From assembly GCF_007827815.1 (NCBI RefSeq), contig NZ_VITH01000015.1:1-64000 (forward strand): a DNA stretch of 64,000 nucleotides. The letters are read 5' to 3'. Source of the DNA: Azospirillum brasilense (GTDB lineage: Bacteria > Pseudomonadota > Alphaproteobacteria > Azospirillales > Azospirillaceae). The notes under the pieces were generated by a model. It had not been told where the DNA came from. It made no database searches and saw only the letters and a program-made list of their open reading frames with translations. Shown here one piece after another: positions 23,631 through 32,437 of the stretch. A program made the translations under genes and the position numbers. Each line of letters opens with the position of its first letter. Position 1 is the stretch's first letter.

Positions 23631-24523
23631 GCGACGGCGTTGCCATGCCGCACGATGGGAAAGGGGCGGCGCGCGGCAGGCGCGCGCCTCTCTCCTCCCT
23701 GTGGCTGCTTGCCCCGGCGGCCGTGCTGTTCCTCTTCGTGTTCATCCTCCCGGTGGGCGAGGTCGCGTTGTGGAGCGTGCAGGGTGAAGCCGGGCTGTCG
23801 GCGGAGAATTACGAGGCGGCACTCGGCGCGGGCCCATACCGGACGATCCTGTTCGGAACCTTGCAGCTTTCCTTCGGCGTGGCCTGCGCCTGCATCCTGG
23901 TCGGTTATCCGGCCGCCTATTTCCTCGCATCCCGTCCGCCGCGCAACCGGACCCTGCTGCTCCTGCTCATCCTGACCCCGCTGTGGGTCAGCGTGCTGGT
24001 GCGCACCTTCGGCTGGATCGTCGTTCTCGGCCGGGAAGGGCTGGTGAACTCCATGCTGATCGGGATTGGCGCCGTCGACGGGCCGCTCCAGATGCTGTAC
24101 ACGCGCGGAGCCGTCTACATCGCGATGGTTCAGGTCCTGCTGCCGGTCGCCATTCTGGTCATGTTCTCGACCATGACCACCATCAACCGCTCTCTGTTGA
24201 TGGCGTCCCGGATTTTGGGTGCATCGCCGTGGCGCGGCTTCGTCCACATCTTCCTTCCGCTGAGCGCGGGGGGAGCGGTCAACGCCTGGATGCTCACCTT
24301 CGTGCTGGCTCTCGGCTTCTTCATCACCCCGGCGCTGGTCGGCGGTCCGAAGGAGACGATGATCGCGAACCTGATCGCGACGCAGATCACGCTGACCCTC
24401 GATTGGGGCCTGGGTTCGGCGCTGGGCGTGGTGTTGCTGATCGCGGGCTTTGCCGTGGTGGGCGCCATCGCTCTGCTCTTCCGGCGTGTGACGGGGCTGA
24501 GCGGCCATGGAGGCTCGCGATGA
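23627..24523 (+). CDS. ABC permease, PotB type
   Basis: A 298-residue integral membrane protein of about six spans. The cytoplasmic EAA loop that contacts the ATPase is visible in LMASRILGASPWRGFVHIFLPLS. Start and stop codons overlap those of the neighbours (ATGA at both ends), which ties the two permeases together translationally. Together with the following gene it forms the membrane channel. Confidence 0.9.
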   Translation: MSDGVAMPHDGKGAARGRRAPLSSLWLLAPAAVLFLFVFILPVGEVALWSVQGEAGLSAENYEAALGAGPYRTILFGTLQLSFGVACACILVGYPAAYFLASRPPRNRTLLLLLILTPLWVSVLVRTFGWIVVLGREGLVNSMLIGIGAVDGPLQMLYTRGAVYIAMVQVLLPVAILVMFSTMTTINRSLLMASRILGASPWRGFVHIFLPLSAGGAVNAWMLTFVLALGFFITPALVGGPKETMIANLIATQITLTLDWGLGSALGVVLLIAGFAVVGAIALLFRRVTGLSGHGGSR

Positions 24524-25323
24524 AACGATCACTTTGGGAAAAGTCCGGGTGCTACCTGCTTCCGGTCTATTTCGTCGGCGTCCTGCTTTACCTGTTGCTG
24601 CCGTTGCTGCTGGTCATCCCGATGTCGATCAGCGAAACGCGCTATCTGAAATTCCCGCCGCAAGGCTTCACGTTCCGATGGTATCAGGAGTTCTTCGCGT
24701 CCGCCGGCTGGATCGACGCCACCCTGCGCAGCCTGCTGATCGCCGCGGCGAGCGCCGTGCTGGCCACCGCCATCGGCACCACCGCCGCCCTGGTGCTGAG
24801 CCGGGAGGGCAGCAAGGCCGCGCGGGTGGCTGGACCGGTCTTCCTGGGTCCGCAGGTGGTGCCGGTCATCATCCTGGCGCTGGGCACCCTGCTGGTCTTC
24901 AGCCGCTTCGGCCTTTACGGCTCGCTGTGGGGGGTGGTTCTGGTCCATGCCGTTCTGGCTCTGCCCTTCGTCACCACCACGGTGTCCGGGGCGCTGCGTC
25001 AGACCGGCGATACGCTGGCCCGCGCGGCCCGCGTGCTGGGGGCGAAGCCGCATGAGGCCTTCTGGCACGTCACCTTGCCGACGATCCGTCCGGCGGTGAT
25101 CTCGGCCGCCGTGTTCGCCTTCTTCATCTCCTTCGACGAGCTGGTCATCGCCCTGTTCGTCATGGGGCAGAACGAAACCCTGCCCATGCGCATCTGGGCG
25201 GACATGCGTCACGACCTGACGCCGGTCGTGGCCGCCGTCGCCACGCTGCTGATTGTCGTCACCTTCGTCGCTGTCTTCATGAGCGATCTGATCCAACGCC
25301 GCGCCCAACGGCGCGCGGGGTGA
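24520..25323 (+). CDS. ABC permease, PotC type
   Basis: A 267-residue membrane protein of about six spans, with the EAA loop ARAARVLGAKPHEAFWHVTLPTI. It completes the transporter begun at 21389. Its ATG overlaps the previous stop by four bases. The catabolic CoA ligase follows 82 bases later on the same strand. Confidence 0.9.
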   Translation: MKRSLWEKSGCYLLPVYFVGVLLYLLLPLLLVIPMSISETRYLKFPPQGFTFRWYQEFFASAGWIDATLRSLLIAAASAVLATAIGTTAALVLSREGSKAARVAGPVFLGPQVVPVIILALGTLLVFSRFGLYGSLWGVVLVHAVLALPFVTTTVSGALRQTGDTLARAARVLGAKPHEAFWHVTLPTIRPAVISAAVFAFFISFDELVIALFVMGQNETLPMRIWADMRHDLTPVVAAVATLLIVVTFVAVFMSDLIQRRAQRRAG

Positions 25324-25405
25324 CGGGTCGCCCGGCACCGCGCGCCTGCGCCGCACCTCAAATGGGCCACCACACCCGACGGTCCCATCACCCAAGGAAA
25401 GTGTG

Positions 25406-27031
25406 ATGTTCTCAGATTTCCGCAGGGAAGAACCCGATGCTCTTGCCCACCGCCTGGAGGCGATGACGCTTCCAGATTCGGTGTATGACCTGCTGCTGAC
25501 TACCGCCACCCGTGTCCCGACGGCGCCCGCTTGGCGCTTTCTCGACGATAGGGTGGAGCGGAACTGGGGCGAGGTCCTTGCCAGGGTCGATACCGCCGCC
25601 GCCGCCCTGTCCGCCATCGGCATCGGCCCGGGGGTCCATGTCGCGGTTATGGCGTGGAACCGCGAGGAATTCCCGATCACTTGGCTGGCGCTGTCGCGTC
25701 TCCAGGCGGTGATGGTACCGGTCAACGCGACCTACACCGCGCGTGAGGTCGAGTATGTCCTGAAGACCTCGCTCGCCACCTACATGGTGCTGGAGGCGGA
25801 GTTCCTGCCGCATCTGGACAGGCTGGAAACGGTGACGCTCGATCCCTCCCGCATCGTCGTGATCGGCGATGCCGTGTCGGACCGTCACCGCAACTGGCGG
25901 ATCCTGATGGACGAGGCCCGTGGCCGTCAGGCCCCGGCGATCCCCCGTTCGATGGACGCCACGCTGAACCTCCAATACACCTCTGGCACGACGGGCTTCT
26001 CCAAGGCCTGCATGCTCAGCAACGAGTATTGGCTGTGCCTCGGCATCAGTTCGACCGAGTTCTTCGCCACCGACCTGCGCCGCTTCTATGTCGGCTCCAG
26101 CTTCTTCTACATGGTGGGGCAGCGCATCCTGCTGAATGCCATGGTCAGCGGAGGCTGCGCCTTCTTCCCGCGCAAACCGGGCGCCAAGCGCTTCATGCCC
26201 GACGTGTCGGCGCTGGAATGCGATTACTGCGCCCTGTTCGAGATGGTCTACAAGCAGCCGCCGCGCCCGGGCGACGCGGACAACAAGCTGAAGATCGCCA
26301 CGATCTTCGCCTTCGGCCCCGAGAGCCATGTCGACTTCCAGCGCCGCTTCGACGTGTATGGCCAGGAATTCTACGGCATGACTGAAATCGGCGGCGGCAG
26401 CTATGTCCCCGCCCATCGCCTGCCGGAGATGACCGGATCGGGAAGCTGCGGCGTGGCCGCTCCCTTCCGCGAGCTGATGATTGCGGGCGAGGACGGAAAG
26501 CCGGTTCCCACCGGCGAGACGGGCGAGCTGTGGGTTCGCGGCCGTGGCATCCTCAAGGGCTATTTCGGCAATGAGGAAGCGACGGCGGACGCCTTCACCG
26601 ACGGATGGTTCCGAACCGGCGACCTTTGCCGCGTGGATTCCGAGGGCTATCACTACATCCTTGGCCGCACCAAGGACATGGTCCGCCGCATGGGCGAGAA
26701 CATCGCCTCGCGCGAGGTTGAAGTGGTGCTGCGCGCGCTCGACCAGATCCAGGACGCCGCCATCGTGCCGGTGCCCGACGATTACCGCGGCGAGGAGATC
26801 AAGGCCTACATCCTGCTGGCCCCCGGTGTGTCCCCGGACTCCTGCACGCCGGACTTCATCGCCGATCACTGCTCCCGCCATCTCGCCGGGTTCAAGGTCC
26901 CCCGCTACTACGAGTACCGCGACAGCTTCCCGCTGACCGACTCCCAGCGGGTCCAGAAGAAGCACCTGATCGCCGAGAAGCCCGACCTGCGGGTCGGCGC
27001 CTATGACCGGCAGGACAAAATCTGGCGCTGA
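25406..27031 (+). CDS. acyl-CoA synthetase / AMP-dependent ligase
   Basis: A 541-residue adenylate-forming enzyme that would activate a carboxylic acid with ATP and CoA. Core motifs: P-loop YTSGTTGFSKACML (the usual xPKG is FSKA here, so one Pro and one Gly are changed but the lysine remains), YGMTEIGG, WFRTGDLCRVDSEG, GRTKDMVRRMGENIASREVE, and a C-terminal KK in TDSQRVQKKHL that probably supplies the catalytic lysine. Overall it recalls CaiC-type (carnitine/crotonobetaine) ligases, but substrate cannot be stated. ATG 25406 follows AAGGAAA; GTG 25403 is possible. It is followed 70 bases later by an enoyl-CoA hydratase, suggesting that the imported acid is degraded as a CoA ester. Confidence 0.87.
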   Translation: MFSDFRREEPDALAHRLEAMTLPDSVYDLLLTTATRVPTAPAWRFLDDRVERNWGEVLARVDTAAAALSAIGIGPGVHVAVMAWNREEFPITWLALSRLQAVMVPVNATYTAREVEYVLKTSLATYMVLEAEFLPHLDRLETVTLDPSRIVVIGDAVSDRHRNWRILMDEARGRQAPAIPRSMDATLNLQYTSGTTGFSKACMLSNEYWLCLGISSTEFFATDLRRFYVGSSFFYMVGQRILLNAMVSGGCAFFPRKPGAKRFMPDVSALECDYCALFEMVYKQPPRPGDADNKLKIATIFAFGPESHVDFQRRFDVYGQEFYGMTEIGGGSYVPAHRLPEMTGSGSCGVAAPFRELMIAGEDGKPVPTGETGELWVRGRGILKGYFGNEEATADAFTDGWFRTGDLCRVDSEGYHYILGRTKDMVRRMGENIASREVEVVLRALDQIQDAAIVPVPDDYRGEEIKAYILLAPGVSPDSCTPDFIADHCSRHLAGFKVPRYYEYRDSFPLTDSQRVQKKHLIAEKPDLRVGAYDRQDKIWR

Positions 27032-27101
27032 CGCCAACCCCATCCCATCCCCATCGACCCAATCCGAATAGGCCAGCCGGCCTTGAATGAGGACTATTGC
27101 C

Positions 27102-27869
27102 ATGCCCGAAATTTCCACGCGGACGGAGGGCGCGATCCGCATCCTGACCATCTCCAACGAACGCAAGCGGAATGCGTTCGAAGGATCGATGGCGGCGGAC
27201 TTTCTCCGTCTCCTGAACGAAGCGGAAAGCAATGACGCGGTGCGCGTGATCGTGGTCACCGGAGCCGGGGACATCGCCTTCTCCAGCGGCCATGACCTGA
27301 ACGAGATCGCGTCCGGCGTGCACGCCGAAAGCAACCTGGGGGAAGAACCCTTCCTGCGCCCGCGCAGCATGCGCAAGCCAGTGATCGCTGCAATCAACGG
27401 CCATTGCTATGCCGCGGCCCTCATCTTCGCAGTGAACTGCGACCTGCGGGTGGCCAGCAGAAACGCGACCTTCGGTTCGCCGGGGGCGCGTCTCGGCATG
27501 CTGCCCGAGGGCGGCCAGATCGGCCGTCTGCCGCGTCTGATGACGTCGGCCCGCGCGCTGGAGCTGATGTTGACGGCGAACCCGCTGTCGGCCGACGAGG
27601 CTTACCGGACCGGCTTCATCAACCGGCTGGCCGAAAAGGGCGAGGCATTGAGCGAAGCGCTCGCTCTGGCGGGCGACATCGCCAGGAATTCCCCGTCCGT
27701 GGTCGCCGCGATCAAGGCCGGCGTGATCCTGGGCGAACTCGAGGGGGTCGAGGCCGCGGCCATCTATGAAGCGACGGTCGCCCGCCGGCTGGAGACGGAA
27801 GCCGATGCCCGTGAAGGTGTCAGCGCCTTCCTGGAAAAGCGCGCTCCCATGTTCCGGGGCGGTGCATAG
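27102..27869 (+). CDS. enoyl-CoA hydratase/isomerase family protein
   Basis: A 255-residue crotonase-fold enzyme. The first oxyanion-hole region is AFSSGHDLNEI; the second, AINGHCYAAALIFAVNCDLRVAS, has Ala-Ala-Ala where most hydratases have Gly-Gly-Gly. A glutamate is present in GMLPEGGQIGRLP, the region that carries a catalytic Glu in crotonase. ATG 27102 has GAGGA eight bases upstream. The glycine changes suggest a divergent activity (isomerase, dehydratase or hydrolase). Last gene of the presumed ABC-ligase-hydratase operon. Confidence 0.85.
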   Translation: MPEISTRTEGAIRILTISNERKRNAFEGSMAADFLRLLNEAESNDAVRVIVVTGAGDIAFSSGHDLNEIASGVHAESNLGEEPFLRPRSMRKPVIAAINGHCYAAALIFAVNCDLRVASRNATFGSPGARLGMLPEGGQIGRLPRLMTSARALELMLTANPLSADEAYRTGFINRLAEKGEALSEALALAGDIARNSPSVVAAIKAGVILGELEGVEAAAIYEATVARRLETEADAREGVSAFLEKRAPMFRGGA

Positions 27870-27972
27870 CGATAGTTTTGGAGGGTGGAAGACAACGGCA
27901 CCATCACCTTGTCGTCCACCCAATTGCCTGCGCGACAGCGGCCCCGGCACCTGGGCTCGCCCGTCAGGCGGC

Positions 27973-28607
27973 GGGGAGGTCCTCGCGCCGTACCTCGAGC
28001 ACTTGGAGCACCGCTAGGCCGAAGGTCAGCGAAACGCCACCGCGCTATGGCGCGAGATCGGCGGCCGGGGGTTCACCGGCGGCCGATCAACGGTGCGGGC
28101 GTGGGCCACGAGCCGGCGCCGGACGTCCCCGGACACGCTGGACGCCGGCCCCTCGAAGGCCGACACATGGAAGCCTCCGTCCATCCGAGGCGTGGCGCGC
28201 CTTCTGCAGACCGACCAGAAGGAACTGGCGGAGGTTGATCGGGGGTTCGTGGACACGCTGCTGGCCGATGTCCCTGTGCTCGGCGACGTACGTGATCCCG
28301 CGCACCGCTTCGCTGCGCTGGTGCGCAAGCAGGGGACGGGCACCCTCGACGATTGGATGGCGGCCACCGCCGGGACATCGCTGGAGGGCTTCGCGTCCGG
28401 ACTCCGAAAGGATTTGGCGACCGTGCGGGCGGCGCTGGAGACGCCCTGGTCGACCGGCTTGGTCCGACCGGCCTGGTCGAGGGACGGATCAATCGACTGA
28501 AGACCATCAAGCGTACCATGTACGGCCGAGCCGGTTTCGAACTCCTGCGCAGTTCGTGCCCCGAGGCGTGGTGTCTGAGGGGGCCTCTGTGCTCTTCGGC
28601 GAGGTGA
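27973..28607 (+). pseudogene. decayed ISL3-family transposase
   Basis: The reading begins at VLAPYLEHLEHR, hits an in-frame TAG at 28015-28017, and continues as AEGQRNATALWREIGGRGFTGG, a typical ISL3 DNA-binding stretch. Around 28440-28465 the frame shifts, after which GLVEGRINRLKTIKRTMYGRAGFELL is the conserved ISL3 C-terminus. The N-terminal half is missing. At least one stop and one frameshift make it inactive. Confidence 0.8.
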
Positions 28608-28617
28608 AGCCACCGGC

Positions 28618-28878
28618 CTACTCCGCGGCAATCGGCAGCGGATCAGCCGTCTGAGGGTGGCACAGCTCGTTCATGCTTTCCATGGTCATGTACCGCCGGC
28701 ACACCGCCCACTCGTCGTGCTGTTCGAGCAGCAAGGCACCGACGAGACGGGTGACCGCCCCCTCCCCGGGGAAGATGCCGACGACGTTGGTCCGCCGCTT
28801 GATCTCGCCATTCAGGCGCTCCAGCGGGTTCGTGCTGTGCAGCTTGGTGCGCAGGTCCTTGGGGTAACCGGCGTCCTC
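28618..28878 (-). pseudogene. C-terminal fragment of an IS256-family transposase
   Basis: On the reverse strand an open frame ending at TAG (28618-28620) reads RTKLHSTNPLERLNGEIK followed by RRTNVVGIFPGEGAVTRLVG and then LLLEQHDEWAVCRRYM. This is the well-conserved C-terminus of IS256/mutator-type transposases, including the region around the last catalytic Glu. No start or N-terminal part is present. It abuts the truncated gene that follows, and so probably removed that gene's 5' part. Confidence 0.85.
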
Positions 28879-29274
28879 CTGACCGCACGTTGCGAGTCCC
28901 TACTGGTGGATCACCCAGCGACCGTCGAGAAAGCGTTGCGTCGCTTGCCGGCCTACGCTGCCGCGGGCGCGGATGTCCTCTACGCGCCGGTTTTGCGGAC
29001 CCCGGACGTCATCAAGGCGGCGGTCGACGCCGTCGATCCGAAGCCGCTCAACCTGCTGGTCTCGTCCCCGGTTGGCCTGTCGGTGGAGCAGATCGCCACC
29101 TTGGGCGTCCGTCGCATCAGCCTGGGCAGCGGCCTCAACCGCGCCGCCTGGGGCGGCTTCCTGCGAGCGGCCCGCATGCTGGCCGACCACGGGCGCTTCG
29201 ACGCCCTCGGCGAGGCCGAACCGTTCGATGCGCTCAATAGGTTCTTCCGGACGCACGGCCGGCCAACACTCTGA
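28873..29274 (+). pseudogene. 3' fragment of an isocitrate lyase/PEP mutase-family gene
   Basis: The open frame reads VLLTARCESLLVDHP, then LPAYAAAGADVLYAP, SSPVGLSVEQIATLGVRRIS and a normal stop at 29272-29274. TAR.E and AYAAAGADVLYAPGL-like words are diagnostic of the isocitrate lyase/phosphoenolpyruvate mutase superfamily (2-methylisocitrate lyase-like, oxaloacetate decarboxylase-like). About half of a usual 270-residue protein is missing at the 5' side, exactly where IS256 sequence begins. The codon pattern is intact, so truncation is probably recent. Confidence 0.8.
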
Positions 29275-29401
29275 ACGACAGGAAGTGGGCGGCGGCCCGG
29301 TCAGCTTCATGCCTGGCGTGGACCGCCCGAAGGCACTCCAGATAAACTCAACCGGACGGTGGCTGGAGCCGGCCTCAGAAGATGCCTGCCAGGAGTTACG
29401 A

Positions 29402-29415
29402 GCAAACATTTTTGT
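29402..29415. repeat. transposon-end-like word, extra copy
   Basis: GCAAACATTTTTGT at 29402-29415 is identical to the core of 29524-29537 and in the same orientation, 122 bases away. Spaced copies of one word are what multi-site transposon ends look like. Confidence 0.45.
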
Positions 29416-29518
29416 TTGGGCATATCGCCACCCAATGCTCCCACATGGTGGTCAGGTGCAAACTTTGAAAATTTTGCTGACCAAGCACGTATGCTAGATC
29501 AATGCCTTAGAGCACACG

Positions 29519-29540
29519 AATGTGCAAACATTTTTGTCCG
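29519..29540. repeat. 22-bp perfect inverted copy of 9818-9839
   Basis: The 20 bases TGTGCAAACATTTTTGTCCG (29521-29540) plus the preceding AA equal the reverse complement of 9818-9839. A 22-bp perfect match between two AT-rich sites 19.7 kb apart in opposite orientation is far beyond chance and suggests terminal inverted repeats of one element or two related elements. Confidence 0.6.
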
Positions 29541-29550
29541 CTCACACATC

Positions 29551-29604
29551 ATGCAGTCGAACAAAATTACATTAGCATTGGAAAGAAAGTCTTCGCATCG
29601 ACAA
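29551..29604. repeat. transposon-end-like repeat, copy 2
   Basis: Aligns without gaps to 9811-9864 (40 of 54 bases identical by hand), including AAGAAAGTCT and GCATCGACAA/ACATCGACAA. This copy is in the same orientation as copy 1, while the neighbouring 22-bp word (29519-29540) is inverted relative to copy 1. Related words continue to about 29740. It is probably a decayed end of the same transposon family. Confidence 0.5.
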
Positions 29605-30033
29605 GATGTTTGATACCGGCCCAGCTTGAGCTTAGTCTTAACTTTTTGACGCCTCTTTCTTCGGCGATGACTTTTCCTCCGATGGCCATCCCCGCAGTGG
29701 ACAGGCGTCTCTGCTCACTCGACATGCCAGAGAGTGAAGACGCTGAGGCCGAACGGCTCACGGGTCCGCGCTTGGCGCAGACCATGAGTCCCTGCCCGTA
29801 GCGCCACCGTTTTCCACATCGGACGAGCGTGATCGACGCCGAGAGAGTCATGGAACGGGCGCCTCGCGCCCGGGCGCCCGTCTTCGGCCACATGGGCGGC
29901 CATGGCATGGGCGGCCACGGCATGGCCACAAGCGGAACGCCGGGAACCACCAAGCGCGCGTCGCGCCCTGGCGGCTTCCGGCGTCCCACCTTGCCCCGGA
30001 TGGGGCTATGCGGCGTTCGGAGTGGGAGTCCGG

Positions 30034-31344
30034 TTACTCGTCGGCCCCCGCGGAGGGAACGGGCCGGGGAACGACCAGCAGCTTGTCGATCCGGCGGCCG
30101 TCCATGTCCACAACCTCGATCCGGACGCCCTCCCATTCGAACGCTTCGCCGGCCACCGGGACGTGGCCCAGGTGATGAAGCACCAGACCGGCCACCGTGT
30201 GGAAGTCACCTGTGCCGCGCACCCCGCGCAGCCCGACGGTGTCCTCGAACTCGTCCACCGGCATCCAGCCTTCCACCAGCCAGGATCCGTCCTCCCGGCG
30301 CACCGCGGCGGTTTCCATGGCCTCGCCGGCCTCCGGAAGATCCCCCGCGATGGTTTCCAGGATGTCGGTCAGCGTGACGATGCCCTCGATGCTGCCATAC
30401 TCGTCGACGACCACCGCCAGATGGTGGCCGGAGGTCTTCATCAACTCCAGCAGCTTCAGGATCGGCGTGCCGTCATGCACGACCAGGGGCCGGACAACCT
30501 GGGCCTCCAGATCGAACGGCCGGCCCTCGACGAGGGACTCGACCAGATCGCGGGTGTGAAGGACGCCGACCAGTTCGTCGAGTTCGCCGCGGCACACCGG
30601 GTAGCGGGAATGGCCCCCGGCGCGGATCGCCGCCAGTTGCTCGGCCTGCGTCTTGCCCAGATCGAGCCAGGTGACGTCGGGGCGCGGGATCATGATGGTG
30701 CGCACCGTCCGGTCGGCCAGCCGCAACACGCCGTCGATCATCTCCTTCTCGGCCGGGGCGAACACGCCGGTCTGCGTGCCTTCGGAGATCATCGAGCGGA
30801 CCTCCTCCTCGGTGACCGATTCCTCCCGCGCCCCCTGCAGGCCGAGCAGGCGCAGCAGCAGGTCGGTCGACGCCCCGAGCAGCCAGACGAAGGGAGCGGC
30901 GATGCGCGACAGCAGGCGCATCGGCGGGGCGATCAGCGAGGCCACGCGCTCCGGGCTCTTCAGGGCGATCCGCTTGGGAATCAGCTCGCCCAGGACGATC
31001 GACGAATAGGTGATGACGACCAGCACGCCGCCGACGCCGAGCAATTCACCCCGTCCGGCCAGGGCGGGAAAACTGTCGAGCCATTGGCCGAGCCGGTCGC
31101 CCAGCGTCGCGCCGCCGTACGCGCCGGCGACGACGCCGACCATCGTGATGCCGATCTGCACCGTGCTGAGGAAGCGGCTCGGGTCATCGATCAGCCGCAG
31201 CGCCATCCGCGCGCCGCCGTTGCCCTGGTCGGCCATGCTCTGCAGCCGGGCCTTGCGCGACGAGACGACGGCCAGCTCGGACATGGCGAACACCCCGTTC
31301 AACAGGGTCAGCGCGACGATGATGGCGATTTCAAAAGACAGCAT
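30034..31344 (-). CDS. CNNM/CorC-type membrane protein with CBS domains
   Basis: A 436-residue protein: an N-terminal DUF21/CNNM membrane domain (about 1-180, with LLNGVFAMSELAVVSSRKARL and YSSIVLGELIPKRIAL), two CBS domains (about 205-330; TIMIPRPDVTWLDL and VVDEYGSIEGIVTLTDILE), and a C-terminal CorC_HlyC domain. Family members are linked to magnesium/cobalt homeostasis and to so-called hemolysin C; transport has been shown for some CNNM proteins. It is a single gene next to the mobile debris and may have lost or gained its neighbours through it. A small GCCCC-GGAT-GGGGC hairpin lies about 20 bases after its stop. Confidence 0.9.
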   Translation of the reverse strand: MLSFEIAIIVALTLLNGVFAMSELAVVSSRKARLQSMADQGNGGARMALRLIDDPSRFLSTVQIGITMVGVVAGAYGGATLGDRLGQWLDSFPALAGRGELLGVGGVLVVITYSSIVLGELIPKRIALKSPERVASLIAPPMRLLSRIAAPFVWLLGASTDLLLRLLGLQGAREESVTEEEVRSMISEGTQTGVFAPAEKEMIDGVLRLADRTVRTIMIPRPDVTWLDLGKTQAEQLAAIRAGGHSRYPVCRGELDELVGVLHTRDLVESLVEGRPFDLEAQVVRPLVVHDGTPILKLLELMKTSGHHLAVVVDEYGSIEGIVTLTDILETIAGDLPEAGEAMETAAVRREDGSWLVEGWMPVDEFEDTVGLRGVRGTGDFHTVAGLVLHHLGHVPVAGEAFEWEGVRIEVVDMDGRRIDKLLVVPRPVPSAGADE

Positions 31345-31781
31345 GACGGGCGATTCCGGACGTGAGGAGAGACGGCGGGCTCCAACGGCTCAGGGGCGGT
31401 TGGGCGGCTGACCACAGGCGTGGGCCGGGCGGGGCGAGGGGCGCCCTGGCCTGGTCCCAGCACCGGCTCGACGCCCGGCTTGGCTGCCAGGGCCTGCCCG
31501 GCCACGGGTCTGCGTCTTGGGAATCGCCCGAATCGGGCTGCGGGGGAACGCCGCAGGACATCCGGTCGGGCCGGGTACCCTGCGGCCTACAAGGGCCGCT
31601 TGAAACGTTCATGGTGTCCCCAGCCGGTCGCCGGGGGCGCTCCGTCTTTGTTGCACCTGCCGCGATCATGTGGTTTCGGCACGCCTTCGCGCAACCGTGA
31701 AGTCGGGGTGGCGGCCCGAAACCGTTGGTGGCACCCCCGAACGATCCGGACGCGCCCGCCCCGTTGCGCCTGCGGACGCCG
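31345..31781. other. 437-base intergenic region
   Basis: I see no supportable gene. Frames are open on both strands because of the high GC content, but none gives a recognisable product. It should contain the promoter of the CorC-type gene and the end of the small exported protein gene. Confidence 0.45.
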
Positions 31782-32264
31782 TCAGATCCGGATCTGCCCG
31801 TCCGCCGGCTTTTCTGCCGGTTTCTCCGCCGGCGCCGGCCGGGCGACGCCGTCCAGAGCCCGCTTCAGTGCCTCCAGGCCGGCCGCCGTCGAGCCCTTCG
31901 CCGATTCGACCGCCCCGGTGATCGCCATGCACAGATCCAGACGCTGCTGCGGATCCTGCCGGCTCAATTCGAGCAGGCGGCCGATGGCGCTGGTCCCATC
32001 CTCGGCGCCGGGCGGCGACCCCGCCGGATCAATGCCGAGCAGCGGCAGGATGTACTCCCGCCCCTTCTCCTTCGCCAGGGCGACGGCGCGGTCGCCGAAC
32101 GTGCCGGCCGCCTGCAGCCCCATGTCCCAGCTGGTCAGGGCAGCGGACACCGTGGGCGAACACAGCGGCCCGGTTCCGGGCGCCGGATCGGCCGCCCTGG
32201 CGGGGGTGGCGGCGCACAGGCCGGCGGCGATGACGAGGGCTGCGGTGCGCGCGGTGATCGGCAT
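31782..32264 (-). CDS. small exported protein of unknown function
   Basis: A 160-residue protein with a clear signal peptide (MPITARTAALVIAAGLCAATPARA). The mature part is helical, contains two cysteines (PLCSPTV and LDLCMAI), and ends in a charged PAPAEKPAEKPADGQ tail. ATG 32264 is chosen because it gives the signal peptide; the open frame runs further upstream. I do not recognise the family. It is divergent from the amidoligase at 32438. Confidence 0.65.
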   Translation of the reverse strand: MPITARTAALVIAAGLCAATPARAADPAPGTGPLCSPTVSAALTSWDMGLQAAGTFGDRAVALAKEKGREYILPLLGIDPAGSPPGAEDGTSAIGRLLELSRQDPQQRLDLCMAITGAVESAKGSTAAGLEALKRALDGVARPAPAEKPAEKPADGQIRI

Positions 32265-32437
32265 GGCTTCAGGTTTCCCCAAGTGGCGTCCGCCTATTTG
32301 GGGGCACGACGATCGCGCGTCCAGTCGGGTTTCGTGCGCCTTGCGGCGAGGCCGGGCCACGGAAGGCGCCCGTTGCCCATGGCGGGACTTTTGTGCGTTG
32401 CAGCGGACCATCTTGGAAACCGGAGGCGCGGGGCCAC

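Larger units (their letters stand above)
27870..30033. mobile_element. mobile-element scrapyard (ISL3, IS256, gene fragments, transposon-end repeats)
   Basis: About 2.1 kb without an intact gene. In order it holds a decayed ISL3-family transposase, the C-terminal end of an IS256-family transposase on the opposite strand, a 3' fragment of a PEP mutase-family gene, then AT-rich sequence with the repeats related to those at 9.8 kb. The stretch 29740-30033 shows nothing recognisable. Base composition from 29400 to 29650 is much more AT-rich than the surroundings. Confidence 0.7.

Noticed and set aside
27885..28654. Several overlapping frames in the ISL3 remnant as separate genes
   Set aside because: Read together they are fragments of one transposase in two frames; none is a gene alone.
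29889..29925. CATGGGCGGCCA / GGCATGGGCGGCCACGG short repeats as a CRISPR-like array
   Set aside because: Only two or three copies with no unique spacers and no cas genes; a simple local duplication.
31345..31781. Possible small genes in the gap after the CorC-type gene
   Set aside because: Open frames exist on both strands but with shadow-like composition, no ribosome site and no motif.
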